Assembly (NCBI GenBank): GCA_944321965.1
Contig: CALUNH010000004.1
Coordinates: forward strand, 1 to 64,000
DNA length: 64,000 bases
Source: an uncultured Alistipes sp.
GTDB lineage: Bacteria; Bacteroidota; Bacteroidia; Bacteroidales; Rikenellaceae
Reading direction: 5' to 3'
Shown: positions 32,813 to 41,185 of the stretch, one piece after another
Numbering within the stretch: the stretch's first letter is position 1
Layout: every line of letters begins with the position of its first letter
The notes under the pieces: model-generated
Seen by the model: only the letters and a program-made list of their open reading frames with translations
The model's database searches: none
What the model was told of the DNA's origin: nothing
Made by a program: the position numbers and the translations under genes

Positions 32813-34078
32813 ATGATAAAGCGCCTTTTTTCAATCGGGTCTGCATTCGTTGCGGGCCTTGCGGCGGTCGTCGTTGGTGTGACGGCGATCGTGACGCCGA
32901 TGCCCTCCGCGGCAGGGAACAGACCGGAGGGCTCCGGCGTGCTGGTCGGCATGACCGATACGGCTGCCTACTTCCCGCTGCTGCGCGGACGCCGCGTCGC
33001 CGTGCTGGCCAACCACACCTCCGTGGCCGGAATGCCCGGAACGGTGGGCGCTGCGGGACGCCCGGTAACGACCGACGGCGCGGGACGCGTGCACCTGGTC
33101 GACCTGCTTCACGAAAGCGGTTTCGACGTCGTGGCGATCTTCTCGCCCGAACACGGATTCCGCGGCACGGCCGATGCCGGGGAGAAGGTCGCCGGTTCGG
33201 TCGATGCCCGCACGGGCATCCCCATCCGCTCGCTCTACGACGGCCGCACGCTGCGACCCTCGGACGAGACGATGCGTTCGTTCGACGTGCTGGTCGTCGA
33301 CATGCAGGATGTCGGGCTGCGCTTTTACACCTACTACATCTCGATGCTGCGAATGATGGACGCCTCGTCCGAATTCGGACGGCCGGTCATCGTTCTCGAC
33401 CGCCCGAATCCCAACGGCGACAAGGTCGAGGGGCCACTGCTCGACATGCGTTACAAGTCGGGCGTCGGGGCGCTGCCGATCCCGGTGCTGCACGGCCTGA
33501 CGATGGGCGAGATCGCCCGCATGGCCGTGGGCGAGGGGTGGGCCCGGCGGTGCGACCTGACCGTCGTCCCGTGCCGCAACTACACCCACGCCACGGAGTA
33601 TGTGCTGCCCGTCGCGCCGTCGCCGAATCTTCCGACGCAGCGCGCCGTCTACCTCTATGCGGCGCTGTGCCCCTTCGAGGGGACGGTCGTGAGTCTCGGA
33701 CGCGGCACCGAAAAGCCGTTCGAGATCTACGGTCATCCCGATCTCAAGGGCCGCGCCTTCACCTTCACGCCGCGCCCGACCCCCGGGGCGAAGCACCCGC
33801 CGCTCGAAGGCCGCCTGTGCCGGGGCGAGGATTTGAGCCGCCTGCCGCTTGCCGAGGCCCGTGCGACGGGATTTTCATTGCAATATGTGATTGATGCTTG
33901 CGCCGATCTCGGGCTGGGCGAAGCCTTCTTTACGCCGATGTTCGAGAAACTGGTCGGTGTGGGGTGGATCCGCGAAATGATTCTCGACGGGGCCACGGAC
34001 GCCGAGATCCGGGCCCGCTGGGAGCCCGAAGCCGCGGCTTTCCGGCAACTCCGGGCAAAATACCTCCTGTACGAATAG
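32813..34078 (+). CDS. namZ: Exo-beta-N-acetylmuramidase NamZ-type (DUF1343)
   Basis: 421 residues. Signal-anchor-like N-terminus, then the DUF1343 fold: LRGRRVAVLANHTSVAG, IFSPEHGFRGTADAGEKV, IPIRSLYDGRTLRPSDE, DVLVVDMQDVGLRFYTY and PNPNGDKVEGPLLD are all landmark blocks, the HGFRG Glu-His and Asp residues being the likely active site. Characterised members release N-acetylmuramic acid from peptidoglycan fragments, so this enzyme probably works in cell-wall recycling outside the cytoplasm. A GTG at 32804 is an alternative start three codons upstream. A terminator follows at 34100. Confidence 0.9.
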   Translation: MIKRLFSIGSAFVAGLAAVVVGVTAIVTPMPSAAGNRPEGSGVLVGMTDTAAYFPLLRGRRVAVLANHTSVAGMPGTVGAAGRPVTTDGAGRVHLVDLLHESGFDVVAIFSPEHGFRGTADAGEKVAGSVDARTGIPIRSLYDGRTLRPSDETMRSFDVLVVDMQDVGLRFYTYYISMLRMMDASSEFGRPVIVLDRPNPNGDKVEGPLLDMRYKSGVGALPIPVLHGLTMGEIARMAVGEGWARRCDLTVVPCRNYTHATEYVLPVAPSPNLPTQRAVYLYAALCPFEGTVVSLGRGTEKPFEIYGHPDLKGRAFTFTPRPTPGAKHPPLEGRLCRGEDLSRLPLAEARATGFSLQYVIDACADLGLGEAFFTPMFEKLVGVGWIREMILDGATDAEIRARWEPEAAAFRQLRAKYLLYE

Positions 34079-34099
34079 GCCCGGCCTTCAATGAAGAAT

Positions 34100-34135
34100 G
34101 GCGATACGATCCGAGGAGGGTGGTATCGCCTTTTT
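34100..34135 (+). terminator. Terminator after NamZ gene
   Basis: GGCGATAC / GTATCGCC perfect 8-bp stem extended by weaker pairs, then TTTTT. Confidence 0.85.
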
Positions 34136-34196
34136 GCGGCTTCGCACCGGACAGGGGCTGTTCCGCTTCGGGGATGTTCCCGGTCCGGACGGAGGG

Positions 34197-34784
34197 TCAG
34201 TCGATCTCCGACGCCGCGATCCGGTCGGCCTCGGTCAGAGGCCGCAGCACGCGGCAGGGGTTCCCCGTGGCGATGACCCGCGGCGGGATGTCGCGCGAGA
34301 CGACGCTCCCGGCACCGATCACGGTCCCCTCGCCGATCGTCACCCCGCGCAGGATGACCGCGTTGCCGCCGATCCAGACGTTGTCGTGAATCACGACGGG
34401 CAGCGACTGCATGATCCCCTCGTTGCGCTGGTCGGCCAGCAGGGCGTGGTGCACGGTGTAGATCCCCACGTTGGGACCGATGTAGACGTGGTTGCCGATC
34501 TTAACGGGCGCCTCGTCGAGGATCGTGAGGTTGAAGTTCCCGACGAAGTGGTCGCCCACGGAGATCTGCTCCCCGAAGTCGCAGTGGAACGGGCTGTGGA
34601 GGCAGACCGCCTCGCCGACGTGTCCGAAGAGCTGCCGGATGATCGCCTCGCGCTCTTCGCGGCGGGAGGGCGGCAGCCGGTTGAGGCGGAAGCAAAGCTC
34701 TTCGGCGCGGAGCAGGGCGGCACCGATTTCGGGCGTTACGGCGTGGAGCCAGCGCCCGGTGCGCATTTTTTCGAGGTCGTTCAT
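34197..34784 (-). CDS. Maltose/galactoside O-acetyltransferase-like protein
   Basis: 195-residue left-handed beta-helix acetyltransferase of the LacA/Maa type. The N-terminal Mac domain (MNDLEKMRTGRWLHAV) is followed by hexapeptide repeats, including IGNHVYIGPNVGIYTVHHAL with the catalytic His, and VWIGGNAVILRGVTIGEGTVIGAGSVVSRDIP, then the CoA-loop ATGNPCRVLR. Transfers acetyl from acetyl-CoA to a sugar hydroxyl; the acceptor is unknown. Last gene of a serS-ferredoxin-acetyltransferase row, but a terminator separates it from the ferredoxin. Confidence 0.92.
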   Translation of the reverse strand: MNDLEKMRTGRWLHAVTPEIGAALLRAEELCFRLNRLPPSRREEREAIIRQLFGHVGEAVCLHSPFHCDFGEQISVGDHFVGNFNLTILDEAPVKIGNHVYIGPNVGIYTVHHALLADQRNEGIMQSLPVVIHDNVWIGGNAVILRGVTIGEGTVIGAGSVVSRDIPPRVIATGNPCRVLRPLTEADRIAASEID

Positions 34785-34796
34785 GGCCTGGGAACA

Positions 34797-34833
34797 AAAA
34801 AAACACGCCCCGGAAATTATCCCGAGGCGTGAT
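34797..34833 (-). terminator. Terminator after ferredoxin gene
   Basis: Minus strand CACGCC(t)CGG ... CCG(g)GGCGTG stem followed by eight T residues. It runs to within 13 bases of the acetyltransferase start. Confidence 0.85.
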
Positions 34834-34851
34834 TTACGGTTATTGCCGTTG

Positions 34852-35019
34852 TTACTCCGAAACGATTGCTTCGCTCGGGCAAACGCCTGCGCAGGTGCCG
34901 CAGTCGATGCACTTGTCGGGATCGATGACATAGATGTCGCCGGCCGAGATGGCCTCTACCGGGCATTCGCCGATGCAGGTCCCGCAAGCTACGCAGGAAT
35001 CAGTGATTTTGTAAGCCAT
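34852..35019 (-). CDS. 2[4Fe-4S] ferredoxin, 55 residues
   Basis: A classic clostridial-type ferredoxin: two complete CxxCxxCxxxCP motifs, CVACGTCIGECP (Cys9, 12, 15, 19) and CIDCGTCAGVCP (Cys37, 40, 43, 47), in a 55-residue acidic protein. Low-potential electron carrier of the cytoplasm, a likely partner for pyruvate:ferredoxin oxidoreductase or similar enzymes. The gene has its own promoter (-33 box inside the 3' end of serS) and its own terminator, so it is a single-gene transcript, which fits high expression. Confidence 0.97.
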   Translation of the reverse strand: MAYKITDSCVACGTCIGECPVEAISAGDIYVIDPDKCIDCGTCAGVCPSEAIVSE

Positions 35020-35058
35020 TTTTTTGCGTGTTTATGGTTAATGTGTGTAGTGTAATTG

Positions 35059-35089
35059 CAAATATAAAAACTTATTTGATAATATCAAA
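35059..35089 (-). promoter_or_regulatory. Promoter of ferredoxin gene, partly inside serS
   Basis: Minus strand TTTG (35086-35089), 19 bases, TATATTTG (35059-35066): full consensus. The -33 box lies in the last codons of serS. Confidence 0.8.
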
Positions 35090-36343
35090 ACCCGTATAGG
35101 GAATCAGCACCTCGGGAATGCGGATTCCTTCCGGGGTCTGGAAGTTTTCGAGCAGCGCGGCCACGATGCGCGGCAGGGCGAGCGACGATCCGTTGAGCGT
35201 GTGGGCCAGGCGGGTCTTCTTTTCGGCGTCGCGGTAGCGGAGCTTGAGGCGGTTGGCCTGGAACGACTCGAAGTTCGAGACCGAGGAGACCTCCAGCCAG
35301 CGTTTCTGCGCCTCGGAGTAGACCTCGAAGTCATAGGTCAGCGCCGAGGTGAAGGACATGTCGCCGCCGCAGAGCCGCAGGATGCGGTAGGGGAGCCCCA
35401 GCGACTTGACAATCCCCTCGACATGGGCGACCATGCCGTCGAGCGCCTCGTAGGATACTTCGGGCAGAGACAGCTGCACGATCTCCACCTTGTCGAACTG
35501 GTGCAGGCGGTTCAGGCCGCGCACGTCCTTGCCGTAGGAGCCGGCCTCGCGGCGGAAGCAGGGCGTGTAGGCGGTCATCTTGACGGGGAAATCCTTCTCT
35601 TCGAGGATTACGTCGCGGTAGATGTTCGTCACGGGCACCTCGGCCGTCGGCACGAGGTAGAAGTTGTCGACCGTGGCGTGGTACATCTGCCCCTCCTTGT
35701 CGGGGAGCTGTCCGGTCCCGAATCCCGACGCCTCGTTGACCATTACCGGCGGCTCGACCTCCAGGTATCCGGCGCGGGTGTTGCAGTCGAGGAAGTAGTT
35801 GATCAGCGCGCGCTGCAGGCGGGCGCCCTTGCCCTTGTAGACGGGGAATCCGGCTCCGGTGAGCTTCACGCCCAGGTCGAAGTCGATGATGTCGTATTTC
35901 TTGGCCAGCTCCCAGTGGGGCAGCGGGTTTTCGGGCAGCGTGGTGTAGCTCTCGACGAGCTTTACGACGAGGTTGTCCTCGGCCGTCTTGCCTTCGGGAA
36001 CGATCTCGGCCGGGAAGTTCGGCAGCGTGACGAGCGCGGCCTGCAGCTCCTGCTGTACGTCGTTCGACTCGGCCTGCAGGCGTGTCGACTTCTCCTTGAG
36101 GTCCGCCACGAAGCGTTTGCGCTCTTCGGCCTCGTCGCGGCGTCCCTGACCCATCAGGGCGCCGATCTCCTTGGCGGCCTTGTTCTGGGCGGCCAGCGTG
36201 TTGTCGAGTTCGAGCTGGAGGGCCTTGCGGCGGTCGTCGAGCGTGAGGATCTGGTCGATGACGGGAGCGGCGTCGACGCCCTTCTTGGCGAGTTTGCGGA
36301 CGGCGGCGTCGCGGTCGTCGCGGATTTGCTTGATCGTAAGCAT
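35072..36343 (-). CDS. serS: Seryl-tRNA synthetase
   Basis: 423-residue class II synthetase. The N-terminal long coiled-coil arm (residues 25-105) binds the tRNA variable arm. Motif 2 is CFRREAGSYGKDVRGLNRLHQFDKVEIVQ and motif 3 is NGSSLALPRIVAALLENFQ. The start MLTIKQIRDDRDAAV at 36343 matches the family N-terminus; the open frame extends 17 codons further but would pass the promoter (-7 TAATTTTG, about 36382-36389). Ends only a few bases before the ferredoxin promoter's -7 box. Confidence 0.97.
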   Translation of the reverse strand: MLTIKQIRDDRDAAVRKLAKKGVDAAPVIDQILTLDDRRKALQLELDNTLAAQNKAAKEIGALMGQGRRDEAEERKRFVADLKEKSTRLQAESNDVQQELQAALVTLPNFPAEIVPEGKTAEDNLVVKLVESYTTLPENPLPHWELAKKYDIIDFDLGVKLTGAGFPVYKGKGARLQRALINYFLDCNTRAGYLEVEPPVMVNEASGFGTGQLPDKEGQMYHATVDNFYLVPTAEVPVTNIYRDVILEEKDFPVKMTAYTPCFRREAGSYGKDVRGLNRLHQFDKVEIVQLSLPEVSYEALDGMVAHVEGIVKSLGLPYRILRLCGGDMSFTSALTYDFEVYSEAQKRWLEVSSVSNFESFQANRLKLRYRDAEKKTRLAHTLNGSSLALPRIVAALLENFQTPEGIRIPEVLIPYTGFDIIK

Positions 36344-36412
36344 GGTATCGGATGTTTTTTGTGTTTTCGCGTTACGAGCGACAAAATTACAAAACAATTC
36401 CTAAAATTGTCT

Positions 36413-36420
36413 TATTTTTG
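36413..36420 (+). promoter_or_regulatory. -7 promoter element for U32 peptidase gene
   Basis: TATTTTTG. It lies 17 bases before the GTG start, giving a leader of about 10 bases, and rules out the GTG at 36420 as a start. Confidence 0.65.
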
Positions 36421-36437
36421 TGCAAAATTCAATCCGT

Positions 36438-38315
36438 GTGAAAACCGTTGAACTGCTGGCTCCGGCCAAAGATTATGCCTCGGCCGTCGTGGCCGTGGAC
36501 GCGGGCGCCGATGCCGTCTATATCGGTGGCGCGCGCTTCGGGGCGCGTCAGGCCGCCGGGAACACCGCGGAGGAGATTGCCCGAGTCGCAGCGTATGCCC
36601 ACCGCTTCGGCGTGCGGGTCCACGTCACGCTCAACACGCTGCTCTGGGACGACGAACTGTCCGATGCCGAGCGGCAGGCTCGTGAGCTGATCGACGCCGG
36701 GGCCGACGCCCTGATCGTGCAGGACATGGCCCTGCGGCGGATGAACCTTCCCGTGGAGCTGCACGCTTCGACGCAGGTCTCGAACCGCACCCCCGAAGGG
36801 GCGCGCTTCCTCGCCGAGGCGGGTTTTTCACGGGTCATTCTCGAAAGGGCCCTTTCGCTTGACGAGATCCGGGCCATCTGCGCCGCCACGACGGCCGAGG
36901 TCGAGGTCTTCGTCCACGGGGCGATCTGCGTCGGGTACAGCGGCCGCTGCTTCCTCTCGCGGGCGATGTCCGGGCGCAGCGGCAACCGCGGGGCCTGCAG
37001 CCAGCCCTGCCGCCTGCCCTGGGATCTGGTCGACGGACGGGGCCGCAAACTCATTGCTGGGAAACACCTTCTGTCGGTCCGCGACCTGAACCTCTCGCAG
37101 CGCCTCGGCGAACTGGTCGATGCCGGTGTCGCGTCGTTCAAGATCGAAGGGCGCCTCAAGGACACCGGTTATATCCGTAACGTCGTGGCTTACTACCGCC
37201 GGGCGCTCGACGAAGTGCTGGCCGCACGTCCGGGCCTGTGCCGCGCATCGGTCGGGGAGAGCGTTCCGGACTTTGCGCCCGACCCCGCGAAGAGTTTTAC
37301 ACGCGGGGAATCCGAATACTTCTTCGACGGGAAATGCCCCGGCGTGGCGTCGTTCGACACCCCGAAGTCGGTCGGCGAGCGGATCGGCCGCGTGGCGCGG
37401 GTCGCAGGCGGGAGTTTCACGCTCGATGCCGATGCGGACCTCGCCCCGGGCGACGGACTCTGCCTGCTCACGCCGCACGGTGCGACGGGCACGAACGTCA
37501 ATGCTGCCGAGGGGCGCCGTATCACTCCGAACCGCATGGAGGGAATCACGCCCGGAGCAGAGGTGTTCCGGAACTACGACCGGCGGTTCACGCTGGCGCT
37601 GGAGCGCAGCCGGATGCGGCGCGTGATTCCGGTGCGGGCCGTGGTCGAGGCCTCCGAAGGGGGCTTCTCGATCGCCTGCACCGATTGCGAAGGGCTTTCG
37701 GCCGCGGCTTCGCGGACCCTGTCGCCCGACCGGGCGAAGAACCCCGAAGCCAATGCCGCGGCGCTGCGGGCGCAGGCGATGAAGTCGGGCGATACGATCT
37801 TTGCGGTGCGAGAGGTCGAGGTGCGGGGTGCCGAATGGTTTGTCCCGGCCTCACTGGCCGCCGAAGTGCGGCGCGAAGCCCTCGACGGGCTGCTGCGGGT
37901 CCGGTCCGAACGCCCCCTGCCGCACTGCATCCTGCCCGAAAACCCCGCGGCCCGCTACCCGGCGGAGCGCCTGACCGCCGAGGAGAATGTCACCAACCGC
38001 CTCGCCGAAGCCTTCTACCGCGACCACGGGGTGCGCGAGATCGAACCGCCGCTGGAACGCGCCGCCTCGGCCGTGGGACACACCGTGATGCGCTCGGCCT
38101 ACTGCATTCGCCGCGAGATTGGCGAGTGCCTGCGCGAGGGTTCGCGCCTCGGCGGCGACCTCTACCTCGAACACGGTGCGGAGCGTTTCCGGCTGGTGTT
38201 CGACTGTGCGACGTGCGAAATGTCGCTGGTGGCGTGCCCCGCCCGTTCCGCCCGTCCTGTCCGTTCGGCCCGTTCAACCCGTGCGCCGCACCGGAAAAAC
38301 GATTCGAAAAACTGA
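36438..38315 (+). CDS. Peptidase U32 family protein
   Basis: 625 residues. Opens with VELLAPAKDYASAVVAVDAGADAVYIGG, and has the U32 signature block EVEVFVHGAICVGYSGRCFLSRAMSGRSGNRGACSQPCRLPW with the conserved cysteines, followed by the collagenase-like C-terminal domain. Relatives such as TrhP/RlhA-type proteins help hydroxylate tRNA or rRNA bases with prephenate and Fe-S; others were described as collagenases. The assignment to one of these cannot be made here, though the family's RNA-modification role is more plausible for a cytoplasmic protein with no signal peptide. GTG start at 36438; first of four tightly spaced plus-strand genes. Confidence 0.9.
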   Translation: MKTVELLAPAKDYASAVVAVDAGADAVYIGGARFGARQAAGNTAEEIARVAAYAHRFGVRVHVTLNTLLWDDELSDAERQARELIDAGADALIVQDMALRRMNLPVELHASTQVSNRTPEGARFLAEAGFSRVILERALSLDEIRAICAATTAEVEVFVHGAICVGYSGRCFLSRAMSGRSGNRGACSQPCRLPWDLVDGRGRKLIAGKHLLSVRDLNLSQRLGELVDAGVASFKIEGRLKDTGYIRNVVAYYRRALDEVLAARPGLCRASVGESVPDFAPDPAKSFTRGESEYFFDGKCPGVASFDTPKSVGERIGRVARVAGGSFTLDADADLAPGDGLCLLTPHGATGTNVNAAEGRRITPNRMEGITPGAEVFRNYDRRFTLALERSRMRRVIPVRAVVEASEGGFSIACTDCEGLSAAASRTLSPDRAKNPEANAAALRAQAMKSGDTIFAVREVEVRGAEWFVPASLAAEVRREALDGLLRVRSERPLPHCILPENPAARYPAERLTAEENVTNRLAEAFYRDHGVREIEPPLERAASAVGHTVMRSAYCIRREIGECLREGSRLGGDLYLEHGAERFRLVFDCATCEMSLVACPARSARPVRSARSTRAPHRKNDSKN

Positions 38316-38324
38316 CCCCATACC

Positions 38325-39299
38325 ATGCAGCAGCAACTGACACCCGATTTCCCGGACTACGAACTCATCGACACGGGCGACTTCGAGAAACTCGAACGCT
38401 TCGGACGTTACGTCACGCGGCGCCCCGAACCGCAGGCCATCTGGCGGCGGACACTCCCTGAAGCGGAGTGGCGGCGGCTGGCCGATGCGTCGTTCCTGCG
38501 CGATGCCCGCAGCGACGAACGCGGCGAATGGCGCCTGGCGCCGCAGATGCCCGACCGCTGGTCGGTGACCTATGCCTGCCGGACGGCGAAGCTGCGGATG
38601 CGGTTGGCCCTTACGTCGTTCAAGCACGTCGGCATCTTCCCCGAACAGGCCGCCAACTGGGATTTTATCTACGATAACGTGCAGCGGCTCGGCGGTGCAG
38701 CCCCGGCGGCCCGAGCCGTATCCGGCTCCGCGGAGGGCGGTCTTCGGAATCTCGCCGGAAACGCTCCCGCAGTTGCGGCCGACCGCCCCTCCGCGGCGCC
38801 GCGAGTGCTGAACCTCTTCGCCTATACGGGTGGTGCGACCCTCGCGGCGCGGGCCGCCGGGGCCGAGGTGACGCACGTCGATTCGGTGAAGCAGGTCGTG
38901 ACGTGGGCCCGCGAGAACATGGAGTCGAGCGGGCTGGACGGCGTGCGCTGGATCGTCGAGGATGCCTTGAAGTTCGTGCACCGCGAGGTGCGCCGCGGCA
39001 ACCGCTACGCGGGGATCATCCTCGATCCCCCGGCCTACGGACGCGGGGCCAACGGCGAGAAGTGGGTCCTCGAAGACCAGATCGGCGAGATGCTCGACTG
39101 CTGCGCCCGGCTGCTGGAGCCCCGCGGGGCGTTTCTCGTGCTGAATCTCTACTCGATGGGCTTGTCCTCGACGCTGGCCCGCACGGCCGTGCGGCAGGCC
39201 TTCGGCGCTCCCGACGAGGAGCAGTGGGGTGAACTCTGCTTCACGGACCGCGCCGGGAAGGAGCTGCCCCTCGGCACCTATTACCGTTTCACCCGATAA
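38325..39299 (+). CDS. SAM-dependent (rRNA-type) methyltransferase
   Basis: 324 residues of the RlmI/RlmK-like class I methyltransferase group. SAM-binding block VLNLFAYTGGATLAARAAGAEVTHVDSVKQVVTWA is followed by DALKFVHRE and IILDPPAYGRG (DPPAY catalytic motif). There is no PUA domain. Residues 125-157 form an Ala/Arg/Gly-rich insertion just before the SAM site. The target is probably a 23S rRNA cytosine but is not provable from sequence. Nine bases after the U32 gene, so probably in one operon with it, which supports an RNA-modification theme. Confidence 0.85.
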   Translation: MQQQLTPDFPDYELIDTGDFEKLERFGRYVTRRPEPQAIWRRTLPEAEWRRLADASFLRDARSDERGEWRLAPQMPDRWSVTYACRTAKLRMRLALTSFKHVGIFPEQAANWDFIYDNVQRLGGAAPAARAVSGSAEGGLRNLAGNAPAVAADRPSAAPRVLNLFAYTGGATLAARAAGAEVTHVDSVKQVVTWARENMESSGLDGVRWIVEDALKFVHREVRRGNRYAGIILDPPAYGRGANGEKWVLEDQIGEMLDCCARLLEPRGAFLVLNLYSMGLSSTLARTAVRQAFGAPDEEQWGELCFTDRAGKELPLGTYYRFTR

Positions 39300-39310
39300 G
39301 CGCCGGAACG

Positions 39311-39760
39311 ATGGAGTGGCTGTTGAATCTGGGTTATCCGGGTCTTTTCATCGGAACGTTCCTTTCCGGAACGGTGTTGCCGATGAGTTCCGATGTGCTG
39401 CTGGTGGGAATGCTCGCCGCCGGGGCCGATCCCGTGGCGTGCCTGCTCCTCGCAACGGTGGGAAACTGGCTCGGGGCCATGACCTCCTACTGGCTCGGAT
39501 GGTTCGCCCGATGGGAGTGGCTGGAACGCGCCTTCAAGGTGCGTCCCGAGGCGCTGACCCGTCAGAAAGCACGTGTCGACCGCTTCGGCGTGTGGCTGGC
39601 TCCCTTTTTCTGGGTCCCGGTGATCGGCGTGGTCTTCATGATTGCCCTGGGCTTCTACCGCGTGCGGCCGCGCACGACCGCCCTCATGGCCCTGGCCGGG
39701 TCGTTTGTCCGTTTTCTGTTCTGGATTCTGCTGCAGCACCTCTTTTTCGGCCAGGCATAG
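39311..39760 (+). CDS. YqaA-family (DedA-like) membrane protein
   Basis: 149 residues with about four membrane segments. The opening GYPGLFIGTFLSGTVLPMSSDVLLVGMLAAG and the following LLLATVGNWLGAMTSYWLGWF are the SNARE-associated/DedA domain of the short YqaA type. DedA proteins are thought to move lipids (undecaprenyl phosphate or phosphatidyl species) across the inner membrane; the short YqaA forms have no assigned substrate. Starts 11 bases after the methyltransferase. Confidence 0.85.
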   Translation: MEWLLNLGYPGLFIGTFLSGTVLPMSSDVLLVGMLAAGADPVACLLLATVGNWLGAMTSYWLGWFARWEWLERAFKVRPEALTRQKARVDRFGVWLAPFFWVPVIGVVFMIALGFYRVRPRTTALMALAGSFVRFLFWILLQHLFFGQA

Positions 39761-39804
39761 CCCTGGGGACTCCGGAATGTTGAATATCCCAAAAACTGCG
39801 AAGT

Positions 39805-40095
39805 ATGACCTTGATCTTTACCGTCTTGTTCGGCGTATTGAGCGGCTGCCTGCTCTCGGTGCTGGTGGGGATTATCGGCAGCCGTCGTCGCATCGGCTTC
39901 GGCTGGGCGTTTCTCCTCAGCCTGCTCTTCACGCCCCTCGTGGGGCTGATCGTTGCCCTGATCTCCGACCCGCTGCCCGACGGCGTACAGCGCTGGGGCT
40001 GTATCGGGACGGTCGTTGCGGTGCTCGGCATCCTCTCGCTGATCGCCTTCCTGATGCTCCTGCTGACCGGCGGTGCCATGCTGGCCGTGATGTAG
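39805..40095 (+). CDS. Small hypothetical membrane protein
   Basis: 96 residues, almost wholly hydrophobic, with three predicted membrane segments and two short polar loops (GSRRRIG, SDPLPDGVQRW). No recognised family and no conserved catalytic residue. It follows the YqaA gene by 44 bases on the same strand and is convergent with the chromate transporter genes. Membrane-localised; function unknown. Confidence 0.65.
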   Translation: MTLIFTVLFGVLSGCLLSVLVGIIGSRRRIGFGWAFLLSLLFTPLVGLIVALISDPLPDGVQRWGCIGTVVAVLGILSLIAFLMLLLTGGAMLAVM

Positions 40096-40116
40096 CGGCG
40101 GCCGCTCCGTCCGGGT

Positions 40117-40698
40117 CTAATACCCGAAGACGTAATAGATGAAGATCCCGGCCACGGCCGAGAGGACGATCAGGAGAATCGGGTTCACCTTGCGCCACGA
40201 GCCGAGGAAGACTCCGCCGAAGAGCACCCAGCTCCAGGCGTCGATGAAGTTCTGCTCGTCGGGCTCCGAACTGTGGGGGAAGATCAGCAGCAGGGCCGCC
40301 GCGGCGATCATGCCGATCACTGCCGGTCGCATTCCCAGCATGGCTCCCTCGACCCACCGGTTGTTCTTCAGTTTCAGGAAGAAGCGCGCCACGAGGATCA
40401 TCAGCGTCAGCGACGGCAGGCACACCGCGAAGGTGGCGATCACTGATCCCAGCACGCCGCACCAGACATGCCCGGTCTGCATCCCCACCGAATAGCCGAC
40501 GTAGGTTGCCGAGTTGATGGCGATCGGCCCGGGGGTGATCTGCGAGATGGCCACGATGTCGGCGAACTGCGCGTTGGTGAGCCACGGGTGCTGCACGACG
40601 ACCTCGTTCTGGATGAGCGACAGCATGGCGTAGCCGCCGCCGAATCCGAAGAATCCGATCTTGAGGTATGAGACGAAGAGTTGCCAGAGAAGGAGCAT
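40117..40698 (-). CDS. Chromate transporter, single-domain half (ChrT)
   Basis: 193 residues, five or six membrane segments. Carries the CHR-domain signature FGGGYAMLSLIQNEVVVQHPWLTN and ISQITPGPIAINSATYVGY. Short CHR proteins are encoded in pairs and probably form an antiparallel dimer exporting chromate, or importing sulfate-like anions. Here the partner is at 41182, with a small secreted protein between the two, which is not usual. Confidence 0.92.
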   Translation of the reverse strand: MLLLWQLFVSYLKIGFFGFGGGYAMLSLIQNEVVVQHPWLTNAQFADIVAISQITPGPIAINSATYVGYSVGMQTGHVWCGVLGSVIATFAVCLPSLTLMILVARFFLKLKNNRWVEGAMLGMRPAVIGMIAAAALLLIFPHSSEPDEQNFIDAWSWVLFGGVFLGSWRKVNPILLIVLSAVAGIFIYYVFGY

Positions 40699-40711
40699 GT
40701 TGCAGGGCGGT

Positions 40712-41185
40712 TTATGGAAGGGTAACGTCCGTGATCACCAACTGCCCCTTGCGCAGCAGGGCGCGGAACGGAATGATGACGCAGCGATTTTCGTACGTGT
40801 CGAGATAGGCGACGGCATACCATTCGCCCTCGACATGTTCGACCGTGATCGTCGGCAGCGACCGCTTGTTGAAGTCCTGCGCCCGGATGATCGGGTCTCC
40901 GCCGCTCTCTTCCCGGGCCTTTTCCACCTTCCGGCGGGTGGCATCATCCAGGGGCGATGCGGGTTCCGCAATCTCCTCGTCGAAACTGGCCGACATCCAG
41001 CGGGCGTATTCCGTGTAGAACTTTTCCAGGGCTTCCCGGGTTTGTTCCGTGGCGGAGGCGGATCCGGCGGCTGCCTGCGTGGGGGCGGAGATCGTGTTCC
41101 GGGCCGAGGAGGGCTCGGCGGATATGGTTGCGAGGAGCAGCAGAACGAGCGGCAGGAGGTGTTTCATGGCTTGTGTCGGATTCAT
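40712..41185 (-). CDS. Hypothetical secreted protein between the two ChrT halves
   Basis: 157 residues with a clear signal peptide (MKHLLPLVLLLLATISA after a short extension). The mature part is a small mixed alpha/beta domain with blocks like FYTEYARWMSASF and VEHVEGEWYAVAYLDTYENRCVIIPF, which resembles a DUF3828-like or NTF2-type periplasmic domain. Its ATG overlaps the stop of the upstream chrT gene (ATGA), so the two are translationally coupled; an internal ATG at 41167 gives a tidier signal peptide. Function unknown. Confidence 0.72.
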   Translation of the reverse strand: MNPTQAMKHLLPLVLLLLATISAEPSSARNTISAPTQAAAGSASATEQTREALEKFYTEYARWMSASFDEEIAEPASPLDDATRRKVEKAREESGGDPIIRAQDFNKRSLPTITVEHVEGEWYAVAYLDTYENRCVIIPFRALLRKGQLVITDVTLP

